From CAZAYP01 sp964489425 [NCBI: uncultured Verrucomicrobiota bacterium] (lineage in GTDB: Bacteria > Verrucomicrobiota > Kiritimatiellia > RZYC01): a stretch of 64,000 nt of DNA. Both the position numbers and the translations under genes were made by a program. The stretch is from positions 23,168 through 87,167 of the forward strand of contig CAZAYP010000013.1 of NCBI GenBank assembly GCA_964489425.1. The letters run 5' to 3'. The notes under the pieces were generated by a model that saw nothing but the letters and a program-made list of their open reading frames with translations, searched no databases and was not told the origin of the DNA. Positions 36,410 through 44,953 of the stretch are shown here, in pieces. Each line of letters opens with the position of its first letter. Within the stretch, counting starts at the first letter, position 1.

Positions 36410-37318
36410 ATGAGCATATTCGGATCAAAGAGCGTGCGGTTGAAGGCGATGCTGAAAGCCTTGAAGGAACAGGAACTGTCCGCCATCGCCCCGATGCTGG
36501 CCCGACTGCTGGAAATCAGCCGCGACCCGCTGTCGGACGCCGAGGATCTGTCCGTGCTGTGCGAAACCGACCCCGCGATCAGCGCCCGCTTGCTGAAAAC
36601 GGCAAATTCCGCCTTTTACTACACGCCGGACCGGCCCCAGGTGTCGGATATGCGCAGCGCCATCATCCGCATCGGGTTCAGCAAGGCCCAGGAAATCATC
36701 ATTTCCGCCTGCATGTCCGGCTTGCTGACGTCCAAGTATTCTTCGGCGGACTTCTCCATGTGGGAGTTGTGGCGCCACAGTTACGCGGTGGGCATTGCCA
36801 ATCGCCTGATCTACCAGAAGAAGTTCATGAAACCGGCCTTTGATCCGTTCCTGGCCGGCCTGCTGCACGATATTGGCATCATCATCGAGAACCAGTTCCT
36901 GCACGACGAATCTTTTTTTGATGCGGCCCGGGCCCGCGAAAAGAATCACTCGCTGTTGAGCGACGAGGAACGCCACCACATGGGCTTCTCGCACGAGGAA
37001 ATCGGGGAAGCCGCCGCGCAGTTGTGGAATTTCCCGGAGCATATCACGGCCGTCATCGGCCATCACCATGACTTGCAGGTGGAGAACGAACGGCACCAGA
37101 AACTGGTGCACGTGACCCGGTTGTCGGAATGCATCTGCTTCCTCACGCACATGGGCTATTGCGATTTTTCCGAGGCGCACGCCGAGGAGTTGATCGTCAG
37201 CAAGCACGTGTTGAACATCGAGAACGAGATCATCGAGCAGGTGGCCAACGAACTCAAGGACGAGATTGAATCCCTGAGCCAGGCCGGGTGGTTTCCCTGT
37301 TCCTACCGCGCTGCGTGA
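36410..37318 (+). CDS. HDOD-domain signalling protein
   Basis: The 302-residue protein starts at the ATG at 36410 (GGAG nine bases upstream). Nearly the whole length is an HDOD domain, a non-catalytic relative of HD phosphohydrolases: LSAIAPMLARLLEISRDP, VLCETDPAISARLLKTANSAFY, the conserved FSKAQEIIISACMSGL, FLAGLLHDIGIIIEN and AAAQLWNFPEHITAVIGHHH. HDOD proteins control signalling cascades, often with response regulators or c-di-GMP. It is the first of three genes on the plus strand, 29 bases before the next. Confidence 0.9.
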   Translation: MSIFGSKSVRLKAMLKALKEQELSAIAPMLARLLEISRDPLSDAEDLSVLCETDPAISARLLKTANSAFYYTPDRPQVSDMRSAIIRIGFSKAQEIIISACMSGLLTSKYSSADFSMWELWRHSYAVGIANRLIYQKKFMKPAFDPFLAGLLHDIGIIIENQFLHDESFFDAARAREKNHSLLSDEERHHMGFSHEEIGEAAAQLWNFPEHITAVIGHHHDLQVENERHQKLVHVTRLSECICFLTHMGYCDFSEAHAEELIVSKHVLNIENEIIEQVANELKDEIESLSQAGWFPCSYRAA

Positions 37319-37347
37319 TCCGCGGCGGTGGCCGGCAGGGTTACCTT

Positions 37348-38538
37348 ATGAAGCAACTCCTTGTTCCTGTGGCGTGCCTGGTGATTGCCGCGGGGATTTG
37401 GTGGCCGCTGATGCACATCCCGTTCCGTCCCGGCGCGGCAGACGTTGCGCCAACGGCCGGGCTTGCGCCGCAAGCCCGTGCCTTGCTCGCATGGCAGGAG
37501 GATATCTGGCAAGATGCCGGTCAGCGGCAGCGCCACCTGGGCCTGATGCGCGGTGCCAACGCCGAGTGGGACTTCATGGGGCGCACGTTCCTGGGCCTGG
37601 CGCTGGCCAATGCCGCCTTGCGCGACCCGGGCCGGGCGGCGGCTTACATCGAGATGCTGGATGGCATCCTGGAAGAGACCCTGCGCCTGGAGCGGGAACA
37701 CGGGATGTTTTATTTCATGATGCCCTATGCCAAGGCGGCGCGGTTCAAGGTCCAGCCGGCCCGCAGCATTTTCGTGGACGGGGAAATCGCCTTGATGCTG
37801 GCGGCCCGCCGCCTGGTGATGGAGGATGGACGTTGGCGCGACGCGTTCCTCGCCCGCGTGGCGGCCATCGAACACCAGTTGGGGCAGGGGCCCATGCTGT
37901 GCGCCGAAAGCTATCCAGACGAGTGCTGGACCTTTTGCAATACGCTGGCCCTGGTCAGCCTGCGCCTGGGCGACGCGCTGGACGGCACGGATCACCGCGA
38001 CCTGGTCAGGCGGTGGATCACGATGGCCCGGCTGCGCCTGGTGGAGCCGCAGACCGGGTTGCTGGTTTCCAGCTTCACGCTGGACGGCCAGGTGCTGGAC
38101 GGCCCGGAAGGCTCCACGATCTGGCTGGTGGCCCACGCGCTGCAACTGCTAGACGCGGACTGGGCCGCGGATCAGTACCAGCGTGCCCGCCGCGAACTGG
38201 GCCGGGTGACCTTGGGGTTCGGATACGCCCAGGAGTGGCCGGCCAGCTGCCGGGGCAACGCGGACATCGACTCCGGCCCGATCATCCCCATCCTGAACGC
38301 CAGCGCCGGGTCCAGCGGCATGGCGCTGGTCGGGGCGGCGGCTTTTGAAGACCGCGATTACCTGTGCGCGTTGCTTACCGCGCTGAATTTCGGCGGGTTC
38401 CCCATCCGGCGCTGCGGCGCGCTGCGGTTTGCCGCCAGTAACCAGGTGGGCGATGCCGTGATGTTGTATGCCCTGACCCTGGGCCCGTTGTGGGCCGAAG
38501 CCAAAACCCATCTCACCCATGAAACTGATCCGGAGTAA
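37348..38538 (+). CDS. Linalool dehydratase/isomerase-like (alpha/alpha toroid) exported protein
   Basis: The 396-residue protein starts at the ATG at 37348 with an export signal or membrane anchor (MKQLLVPVACLVIAAGIWWPL). The rest is helical with repeated paired helices, compatible with an (alpha/alpha)6 barrel. The pattern WDFMGRTFLGLALANAAL, MFYFMMPYAKAA and CAESYPDECWTFCNTLALVSL recalls proteins annotated with a linalool dehydratase/isomerase domain, with Cys residues in comparable places. That assignment is tentative and terpene chemistry should not be assumed. It overlaps the next gene by 20 bases. Confidence 0.6.
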   Translation: MKQLLVPVACLVIAAGIWWPLMHIPFRPGAADVAPTAGLAPQARALLAWQEDIWQDAGQRQRHLGLMRGANAEWDFMGRTFLGLALANAALRDPGRAAAYIEMLDGILEETLRLEREHGMFYFMMPYAKAARFKVQPARSIFVDGEIALMLAARRLVMEDGRWRDAFLARVAAIEHQLGQGPMLCAESYPDECWTFCNTLALVSLRLGDALDGTDHRDLVRRWITMARLRLVEPQTGLLVSSFTLDGQVLDGPEGSTIWLVAHALQLLDADWAADQYQRARRELGRVTLGFGYAQEWPASCRGNADIDSGPIIPILNASAGSSGMALVGAAAFEDRDYLCALLTALNFGGFPIRRCGALRFAASNQVGDAVMLYALTLGPLWAEAKTHLTHETDPE

Positions 38539-38818
38539 CAAACACTGGCTCACCCCCGGCGCCAGCGCGCTGGCGCCGCGCGGCCTGGCGTTGCGGGGGG
38601 TGGTCCTCCTCGCGGCGTACGCGGCCTGCGAAGCCGCGGGATGGCGCACCTGCACCAGCTTTCTTTGCGGCATGCGGCCGGGCACCGAGGATCCCTCGAC
38701 GCTGCTGGCCCTGGCGGGCATGGCCTATGTGATCTTTTACCTGCTGGCCATGGTGTTGGCGCCGGTCCTGATTTTGGCCGCCGGCTTGTCTTGGGCCTGG
38801 GGCGCGCTGCGCCGGTAG
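38519..38818 (+). CDS. Small membrane protein, unknown function
   Basis: The 99-residue protein has two predicted transmembrane segments (ALRGVVLLAAYAACEAAG and MAYVIFYLLAMVLAPVLILAAGLSWAWGAL) separated by a short Cys-containing loop (WRTCTSFLCG). Its start lies inside the end of the preceding gene, so the two are probably translated together. I do not recognise the family. The overlap and good codon use support it being real. Confidence 0.6.
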   Translation: MKLIRSNKHWLTPGASALAPRGLALRGVVLLAAYAACEAAGWRTCTSFLCGMRPGTEDPSTLLALAGMAYVIFYLLAMVLAPVLILAAGLSWAWGALRR

Positions 38819-38954
38819 CGCGACGTGTAGTGTTTTGCAAAATAATGATCCGAAATAACCGGCAGACGGCGTCGACGGAGCGCCGCCCTCCACCTGAGAA
38901 TAATGATCGTGCCGATGGAGGCAATCCTGAACGGGTGTAACGCCACAGGCATTC

Positions 38955-38991
38955 AAAAAAAAGAACCGGAAGGCAGTGCCTTCCGGTTCTT
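38955..38991 (-). terminator. Rho-independent terminator of the porin gene
   Basis: A 15-bp perfect inverted repeat (38961-38975 with 38977-38991; arm AAGAACCGGAAGGCA) is followed on the minus strand by eight T residues (38962-38955). It lies 25 bases after the stop of the porin gene at 39016. The stem is so tight that a loop of three to five bases must open at its tip. Confidence 0.9.
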
Positions 38992-39015
38992 GCAGCTTAC
39001 TACGGTTATGGGCAA

Positions 39016-40224
39016 TTAGAAGTTGTAATAGCCCGTGAGGCCGAAGCGGTTGTCTTTCACATCATCGCCGGCTTTGTACCGGGTGGTCAGATGGCAATAC
39101 TCGAAGGCCACCTTGACCGCGGAACTGATCTTGTAGCTGGCATTGCCACCCACATTCTGGTTGCGCGAGCGCTGGCCATCGTTCAGATCGTCGTCCTTGG
39201 GCGTGTCGATGCCGTAGAACAGGCTGCAATCCACTTTTTCCGCCGGCGCGAAGCACAGTTGGGCAAATCCGCCGGTAGCCTTGATGCCTGTGTCCTTGAT
39301 CAGGTTGATGCCCTGGCCAATGCCGCCGTAGTAGTTGCCCAGGTTCTGGCCGCTCCAGACTTCGCCCTGCAGCGCCATCCAGGCGGTGATCGGCAGTTTG
39401 CCGGCCACGATTACGGCGTAGGAATCATATTTCTTCTCGTCAGAGCCGATGATCTTGTTGGATACCACAGTGTCCACGTTTTCGCGGCCCCAGAACCCGC
39501 TGACGCCGATCATGGCCGGCTTTTTGGGATCATTGACCAGCAAGGGGGAGCTGAGGGCCATTTTCGCCTGGAAACCGGGGATGCCGGAATCCGTGCCGTC
39601 GTCCTGGGCACCGGCATCCAGATCGTTGGCAGCGATGCGCGCGATGGCGCCGGCCACAGTCAGCTTGGTGCCTTCACCGGCCTTGACATCCTGGCTCAGC
39701 CGCAGTTGCGGGCGGCGATTGCCGAGATGGCCTTGGTCGCTCATGCTGGCAAAGTTCACAACCATGGGATCGACCAGGATGAACGTGTCCCAATCCTGGC
39801 CGGCACGGATGGCAAACCCGTTTTCCGAAGCCAAATCCATCCAGGCATGGCGCAGGCGGATGTGCTGGCCGTTGGCCGCGCCACCTTTGCCGTAGAAGTC
39901 GGCTTCGATCTTCCCGGTGGTTGTCTTGAAAAAGCCGGCTTCCGGGCCGTTGACGTTGATGCCGAAACGGGTCTCGTTGGCCGTCATGGCAAATTCGTTG
40001 TCCTCTTCGCCGGCTTCCAGCGGCAGAACATAATAGGCCAAGCCGTCGCTACCCCCGGCCACCTTGTGCGTATCATACGCCATGCTAAGCCGGATGGAGC
40101 CATACACTTGCGCTGACACCGGGCCCACTGTCACTTCGGGCACGGCCGCATGGGCCACCGTCATCAACATAACTCCCGCCAAAACCCCGCCCAACACCGC
40201 GCAGAGACTACGTCCGATCTTCAT
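39016..40224 (-). CDS. Outer-membrane porin-like beta-barrel protein
   Basis: The 402-residue protein starts at the ATG at 40224 behind a strong AGGAGG. A signal peptide (LCAVLGGVLAGVMLMTVAHA) leads into alternating beta-strands with typical porin phrases: VYGSIRLSMAYDT, ANETRFGINVNGPE, IRLRHAWMDLASENGFAIRAGQDWDTF and the C-terminal FGLTGYYNF ending in Phe. The pattern matches DcaP/trimeric porin-like proteins of carbon-substrate uptake. Substrate unknown. A strong terminator follows. Confidence 0.85.
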   Translation of the reverse strand: MKIGRSLCAVLGGVLAGVMLMTVAHAAVPEVTVGPVSAQVYGSIRLSMAYDTHKVAGGSDGLAYYVLPLEAGEEDNEFAMTANETRFGINVNGPEAGFFKTTTGKIEADFYGKGGAANGQHIRLRHAWMDLASENGFAIRAGQDWDTFILVDPMVVNFASMSDQGHLGNRRPQLRLSQDVKAGEGTKLTVAGAIARIAANDLDAGAQDDGTDSGIPGFQAKMALSSPLLVNDPKKPAMIGVSGFWGRENVDTVVSNKIIGSDEKKYDSYAVIVAGKLPITAWMALQGEVWSGQNLGNYYGGIGQGINLIKDTGIKATGGFAQLCFAPAEKVDCSLFYGIDTPKDDDLNDGQRSRNQNVGGNASYKISSAVKVAFEYCHLTTRYKAGDDVKDNRFGLTGYYNF

Positions 40225-40372
40225 CCTCTTCCTCCTTTGTTGTTGCCAGGACGCATGGAAGCTACATCCACCGTTATACTCCCTCACGCCCAAGAATCAG
40301 TTAACCTAACTGAAAACATGGTGTATTTATGCGATATCCGCAGTTGGCGTCAATCTGATTTTTAACTTTTTT

Positions 40373-40466
40373 TGGCGGAGGCACATGGGAGTCGAACCCA
40401 CCTGCCGCGATGAAGCGGCACAACAGTTTTGAAGACTGCGAGGGCCACCAGGCCCCGCCTGCCTCC
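40373..40466 (-). tRNA. selC: tRNA-Sec (anticodon UCA)
   Basis: The 94-base gene includes an encoded CCA. The acceptor arms GGAGGCA(G) and (G)TGCCTCC pair, the anticodon loop is CTTCAAA with anticodon TCA, and the T-loop reads GGTTCGACTCC as in Escherichia coli selC. A long variable arm (TGCCGC-TTCATC-GCGGCA) is present. These are diagnostic features of the selenocysteine tRNA, which reads UGA. No selA, selB or selD gene is in the window. A candidate UGA-containing gene is at 60275-61885. Confidence 0.95.
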
Positions 40467-40602
40467 GGATGACTAAATTGCCGAGACATTCTTAATCGAC
40501 ACGGTCATGGGATGGCAATCCAATTTTATCCGCGAACTCCCAGCGGGATGATCGCAAGCGCCTGCAGCCGGGCCGGACAGGCCCCGACGGGCAGGGGCCG
40601 GG

Positions 40603-43600
40603 CTATTCGAACTTGAATTCCAACTGGCGTCCGGCTGCCGCCCGCGGGCCTGGCCTGGCCGCCATGTCCTCGCACAGATTCGCAGCCAAGGGGTCCATGA
40701 ATGGCGCGCGCTGCGTAGTCCGGGTTTCGCCGAACAGCGCCCGGCGGCTGGCCCAGGTAAGGTACAAAACCTGGCGGGCCCGTGTCATGCCGACATAAAA
40801 CAGCCGGCGTTCTTCTGCGGTGTTGGCTGGCCTTTCGGGCGGCGCATACGGCAGCAGGCCGGCTTCGCACCCGGCAATGAACACCAGCGGGAATTCCAGC
40901 CCCTTGGCGGCATGGATTGTCATGAGCGGGATGCGCTCGGCCCGCGGTTCGTAACGGTCCGCCCCCTGCCGCAGGGCCAGGAAATCCGCGAACTCTTGCC
41001 ACGGGCCGGCAAAGTCGCGGGCCAGCCGCCGGCACTCTGCCAGCGCGGCCCGCGCCGCGGGGGGCAGGGCCTGGGCGGCGCGGGATCCGGCCGCCCGCTC
41101 CAGCACGTCGGCGGCGGATGTGTTCGGGGCGGGATTTTTGGCTTGGACCATGTCCAGGACCGCGCGCAGTTCCGCTTCCTCCAGCGCGGGCTGGTCCCCG
41201 ATCACTTGCACCGGCCATCCTTGCCGTTCCAAGGCTTCCGCCAGCATCGGCAACTGGGCGCGCAACCGGGCCAGCACAGCAATGTCCCGCAGGCCCAGCG
41301 CGCCGCCCTGGCCTGCGCGGGCCGCGCGGCTGCCGTCCGTGCCGTGGAGGCTGGTACCGCCCAGCCAGTTGCCGATTTCGTCCGCGATGAAATCCGCCTC
41401 GGCCGCGGCCGTGGCCGCCGGATGGATCCGGATGGCCAGGGCGGGTCCGGCTGTGGCGCTGGTCCCGCTGACGGAAAACGATCCGCGCCCGGGCTCCATG
41501 ACTTGGTTGGCCGCCGTGATGATGATCGCGCTGGAGCGATAATTGGTCTCCAGCCGCACCACCCGGGCGGCGGGATAGTCGCGGGTGAACTGCTCGAAAA
41601 AACGCGGGTCAGCATCGCGAAACCCATAAATCGCCTGGTCCGGATCGCCGATGGCAAACAGCCCCCGGCCGTCCGGTGCGAGGCGGCGAATCAGTTCGTA
41701 CTGGGCGCGGTTGAGATCCTGGTACTCATCCACCGCCAGGGAATGCACCTGGGCGGCGGCCAGCACGTCGGGCCGGGCGCGGATCAGGGCCAGGTAGCGC
41801 GGGATGACGTCATCCATGGGCAACAGGTTCTGGTCCGCCAGCGCGGCGCGCAACGCGGCCGCACCGGGAATGGTGCCTGGCGGGTCCTGGTTATGCCGTG
41901 CATGCGCCAGGGCGGTGATGGCTTCAGCGGCGGCGCGCGCATCCAACCCGGCGACTTTGCGCAGCAGGCTGAGTTCCTCGTCCTGGCCAATCAGACGGGT
42001 GCTGTCCGACATGCCGAAGAGGCCGGGTTGGCGGCGCAGCTCGCCCAGGCAGAACGCGTGGAACGTGGCCACGCGCACGCGGGCGGCGGCTGATTCCGGC
42101 AGCAGCCGCGCCAGCCGTTCGCGCAGTTCCCCGGCGGCGCGGCGGGTGAACGTGATGGCCAGCACGTGCTCCGGGGGCACGCCGCGATGCATCACCAGGT
42201 AGGCCACGCGGTAGGTCAGGGCGCGGGTTTTGCCTGCGCCAGGGCCGGCCACGATCAGCACCGGGTCATCGGGCGCGGTTACGGCCACGCGCTGCGCCGG
42301 GCTCAAATCCACCATGAAATCGAACAGCTCCGGCTGGGGCGCGGGCGCCGACCCGGAGTCCGGCATTTGGTACAGGGGGCCGGCCGGCATTTTCCGTCGG
42401 CGCGTGGCGCGTGGTGGAGGTTTCGGCGCGGCGTTGTCCAGCCAGGACCCCCAGACGCCTTGCTTCAACAACTGGTCCTGTTCGCCGGGCTGGAACAGGC
42501 GGATCACCCCGTATTCGCCGTCGTAGCCGGCCTGGCGGATGACCGATCCCCGGCGCAGCCGCCGCAGCGCCTCGGCCAGCAGGGGCGGTTCCTCGCGCGC
42601 GAGCAGCTCCGGGTCCAGCTCCCGCAAGATGTACAGTTCCGGGCCCCAGCGGCGCACCAGGCGGTCGTACGCTGCCTGCACTTTTTTGCTGCCGGTGCCG
42701 CAATCGTAGAGCTCGGACAGGATTTCGGCCAGGGGGATGATGTACGCGTGGGGCAGGGCGGTCGGCGGCCGGAACCCGGCCGGCCGGTCCGCCAGATCCA
42801 CCACCCGGCGCAGCACGCCCAGCACCAGCGGCCGGCCGCACACCGGGCACAGATCGTGCAAGGCGCGGCTGGCTTCCGGCGCCAGGCCGACACCGCATTT
42901 GCGGTGGCCGTCGTGGTGGTATTTGCCCTCCTCGGGGAACATGTCCAGCGTGCCGCCACAGCGCGCAGGATCCCGTTGCCGCAAGCCGTCGAGCATGGCA
43001 AAGTAATCCGGCTCCCCGTGAAAAATATTGGCGTTGCGCCCCAGGTTGGCCGGCGAGTGCAGGTCCGAGTTGGAGACCAGCGCGTAGCGGTCCAGCGCGC
43101 TCAGCCGCCAGTTCATGGGCGGGTCCGAGGACAGGCCGGTTTCCAGCGCCACCAGGTGGCGGGCCAGGTCGCCAAAGCAGGCGTCCGGGGAATCGAAGCC
43201 GGATTGGGACCCCAGCATGGCGAACCACGGGGTCCAGATATGCGCCGGGATCAGGCCGGCGGCCGGGTGCAGCTCCAGCAGCATGGCCAACAGGTCGCAC
43301 GGGTCCACGCCCAGGATCGGGCGGCCATCGGAGCGGATGTTGCCCAGGGCCGCCAGGCGGGCGTTATAGGCAACCATGGTGGCCAGGTCCGGGACCATGA
43401 CCAGGCTGTGGATCCTGCGGCAGCGGCCGTCCCGCTTGTAGATGCTGCTGATCTCGCCGGTCAGCATGAACAGCACCGGCGCGCGGCAGGGGGGCGGCAC
43501 GCGGGCATCCACCGGCCCGGCCAGCTCCGGGCGCAGGCGGAACAGGCCGGGGGCGGCCGGCTCGAGCTTGGTGCGCAGTTCCGCGGACCAGGCGGGATGG

Positions 43601-43731
43601 GTGAAATCGCCGGTGCCCACCACGCGGATGCCCTTGATTTGGGCCCAGTAATGCAGCTCTTCCAGGTTGCAGGCCGGGCTGGTGGCGCGCGAATGGCGCG
43701 AGTGGATATGCAGATCAGCGAGGAACGCCAT
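40603..43731 (-). CDS. Endonuclease Q-like PHP domain fused to UvrD/Rep-family helicase
   Basis: The protein has 1042 residues from the ATG at 43731 (a TTG six codons earlier is possible). Residues 1-400 match endonuclease Q, which cuts 5' of deaminated bases: metal-binding DLHIHSRHSRATS, VVGTGDFTHPAW, LVSNSDLHSPANLGRNAN, and the zinc-finger-like CPVCGRPLVLGVLRRV. After a Pro-rich linker, residues about 490-1030 are a superfamily-1 helicase: Walker A AGPGAGKTRALTYR, motif II VDEYQDLN, motif III GDPDQAIYGFRDADP, ETNYRSS, TIHAAKGLEFPLVF and YVGMTRARQVLYL. Nicking at uracil or hypoxanthine and unwinding from the nick could be done by one polypeptide. It probably acts in repair of deaminated DNA. 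Confidence 0.9.
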   Translation of the reverse strand: MAFLADLHIHSRHSRATSPACNLEELHYWAQIKGIRVVGTGDFTHPAWSAELRTKLEPAAPGLFRLRPELAGPVDARVPPPCRAPVLFMLTGEISSIYKRDGRCRRIHSLVMVPDLATMVAYNARLAALGNIRSDGRPILGVDPCDLLAMLLELHPAAGLIPAHIWTPWFAMLGSQSGFDSPDACFGDLARHLVALETGLSSDPPMNWRLSALDRYALVSNSDLHSPANLGRNANIFHGEPDYFAMLDGLRQRDPARCGGTLDMFPEEGKYHHDGHRKCGVGLAPEASRALHDLCPVCGRPLVLGVLRRVVDLADRPAGFRPPTALPHAYIIPLAEILSELYDCGTGSKKVQAAYDRLVRRWGPELYILRELDPELLAREEPPLLAEALRRLRRGSVIRQAGYDGEYGVIRLFQPGEQDQLLKQGVWGSWLDNAAPKPPPRATRRRKMPAGPLYQMPDSGSAPAPQPELFDFMVDLSPAQRVAVTAPDDPVLIVAGPGAGKTRALTYRVAYLVMHRGVPPEHVLAITFTRRAAGELRERLARLLPESAAARVRVATFHAFCLGELRRQPGLFGMSDSTRLIGQDEELSLLRKVAGLDARAAAEAITALAHARHNQDPPGTIPGAAALRAALADQNLLPMDDVIPRYLALIRARPDVLAAAQVHSLAVDEYQDLNRAQYELIRRLAPDGRGLFAIGDPDQAIYGFRDADPRFFEQFTRDYPAARVVRLETNYRSSAIIITAANQVMEPGRGSFSVSGTSATAGPALAIRIHPAATAAAEADFIADEIGNWLGGTSLHGTDGSRAARAGQGGALGLRDIAVLARLRAQLPMLAEALERQGWPVQVIGDQPALEEAELRAVLDMVQAKNPAPNTSAADVLERAAGSRAAQALPPAARAALAECRRLARDFAGPWQEFADFLALRQGADRYEPRAERIPLMTIHAAKGLEFPLVFIAGCEAGLLPYAPPERPANTAEERRLFYVGMTRARQVLYLTWASRRALFGETRTTQRAPFMDPLAANLCEDMAARPGPRAAAGRQLEFKFE

Positions 43732-43761
43732 GGGCGGCGGTGTGGGCAACCGGCGGCGGGT

Positions 43762-44133
43762 TCAGGCCAGGGTCTGGACCACCTTCTCCAGCAGCTCTTC
43801 CTTGGTGAACGGCTTGACCAGGTAATTGCTTGCGCCGGCGCGCACGGCTCGGAGCACGGTTTCGCGCTTGCTTTCCGTGGTCAGCATGATCACCGGAATG
43901 TTGGCCCAGATGGGGATGGCCTTGAGGTTTTCCAGGAACTCCAGACCGTCCATGCCGGGCATGTTCACGTCCAGGATCATCAGCTTGACCCCGTGGCCTT
44001 CCCGCTTCAGGACGCTGAGGGCTTCCTTGGTGTCGCCGGCTTCGAGGACCTCGCCGTACTCTTCCGACAAGGTCGTCGAGATGATCTTGCGGACGGTCAT
44101 CGAGTCATCAATGGATAATATTTTACCGCTCAC
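43762..44133 (-). CDS. CheY-like response regulator
   Basis: The 123-residue single receiver domain has the acidic pair in ILSIDDSMTVRKI, phospho-acceptor Asp near residue 54 in MILDVNMPGMDGLEFL, Thr in MLTTES and Lys in YLVKPFTKEELL. Start is a GTG at 44133 with GGAG seven bases upstream. The sequence is of the chemotaxis CheY type (closest to the PatA/CheY group with SMTVRK). The product is likely cytoplasmic and interacts with a motor or other partner. No kinase is adjacent. Confidence 0.92.
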   Translation of the reverse strand: MSGKILSIDDSMTVRKIISTTLSEEYGEVLEAGDTKEALSVLKREGHGVKLMILDVNMPGMDGLEFLENLKAIPIWANIPVIMLTTESKRETVLRAVRAGASNYLVKPFTKEELLEKVVQTLA

Positions 44134-44268
44134 GCCATTTCTCCAAGCACGCTGTCATGAGTTTTTTATCATACGGCGGCGGCGGATGCTTGGCAAGAGG
44201 GGTTGATCAAAAAACTGCGCCGCCGGGGCGGCGCCGGGGCGGCGGCGGGGTTCCCGGCCGGGCGGGAT

Positions 44269-44826
44269 CTACTTGTTCATCAGGTTTTCGAGCCGCTGGA
44301 TGCGTTGTTGCGATTCCGGGTCGAGCGCCGCGCCCGCGGGCCCGCGCAGGGCCATGGGGCCCGCGGCCAGCAGTTCCTGGGACGACTGCAGCTGGATCTG
44401 CAAGGCCGACACCTGTTTTTCCAGCGCGGACACGCGCTCGACCAGGCGCTGTTGCGTTTCCAGCACGCGCTTGCCCGAGCCAATGCGCGCCTCGAGCACG
44501 CTGGCGCTGAACGGCTCGACGATGAAGTCGTCCGCCCCGGCTTCCAGCGCCGCGCTGTGATCCAGCGCGGTGCCCCGCTGGCTGATGACCACGAGATACA
44601 GCGGCGCCAGGCCGGCGCTCTTGCGCGCCTCCCGGCACAGGGGCAGGGAACTCAGCCCCGGGATGGCGCTGTGCACGATGGCCAGGATCGGTTCGCGGGC
44701 GGCGCGGATTTCCTTGAGCACTTGCCACCCATCGCCGATGGTGGTGGGAATGAGCCCGGCGTTCTTGACCACGCGCTCAAGAATTTCGCGCGCCATTTTA
44801 TCCAGTACACCCAAAAGGATCTTCAT
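44269..44826 (-). CDS. Degenerate response regulator with C-terminal coiled coil
   Basis: The 185-residue protein has a receiver-like fold (MKILLGVLDKMAREILERVVKNAGL... GADDFIVEPFSASVLEARI). The usual phospho-acceptor Asp is replaced by His (AIVHSAIPGLSSL), and the invariant Lys near the end of the domain is Glu (FIVEPF). The second part (about 125-185) is a coiled coil (LVERVSALEKQVSALQIQLQSSQELL). It is therefore unlikely to be phosphorylated in the normal way and may act as a constitutive protein-binding module. GAGGGAG precedes the ATG at 44826. It lies 136 bases upstream of the other receiver gene. Confidence 0.75.
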   Translation of the reverse strand: MKILLGVLDKMAREILERVVKNAGLIPTTIGDGWQVLKEIRAAREPILAIVHSAIPGLSSLPLCREARKSAGLAPLYLVVISQRGTALDHSAALEAGADDFIVEPFSASVLEARIGSGKRVLETQQRLVERVSALEKQVSALQIQLQSSQELLAAGPMALRGPAGAALDPESQQRIQRLENLMNK

Positions 44827-44953
44827 CGTTTGCTCCCTCTCAGCTAACAGATAGTACGCGCCGCGCCATAGCGCAATGGAAAAATGTCGCCCCGCCCCGC
44901 CCCCCCCGTCCGCGGCGCCGCGCCGTCCGCTGTCGGCAGGTCGCTACGGGTTC

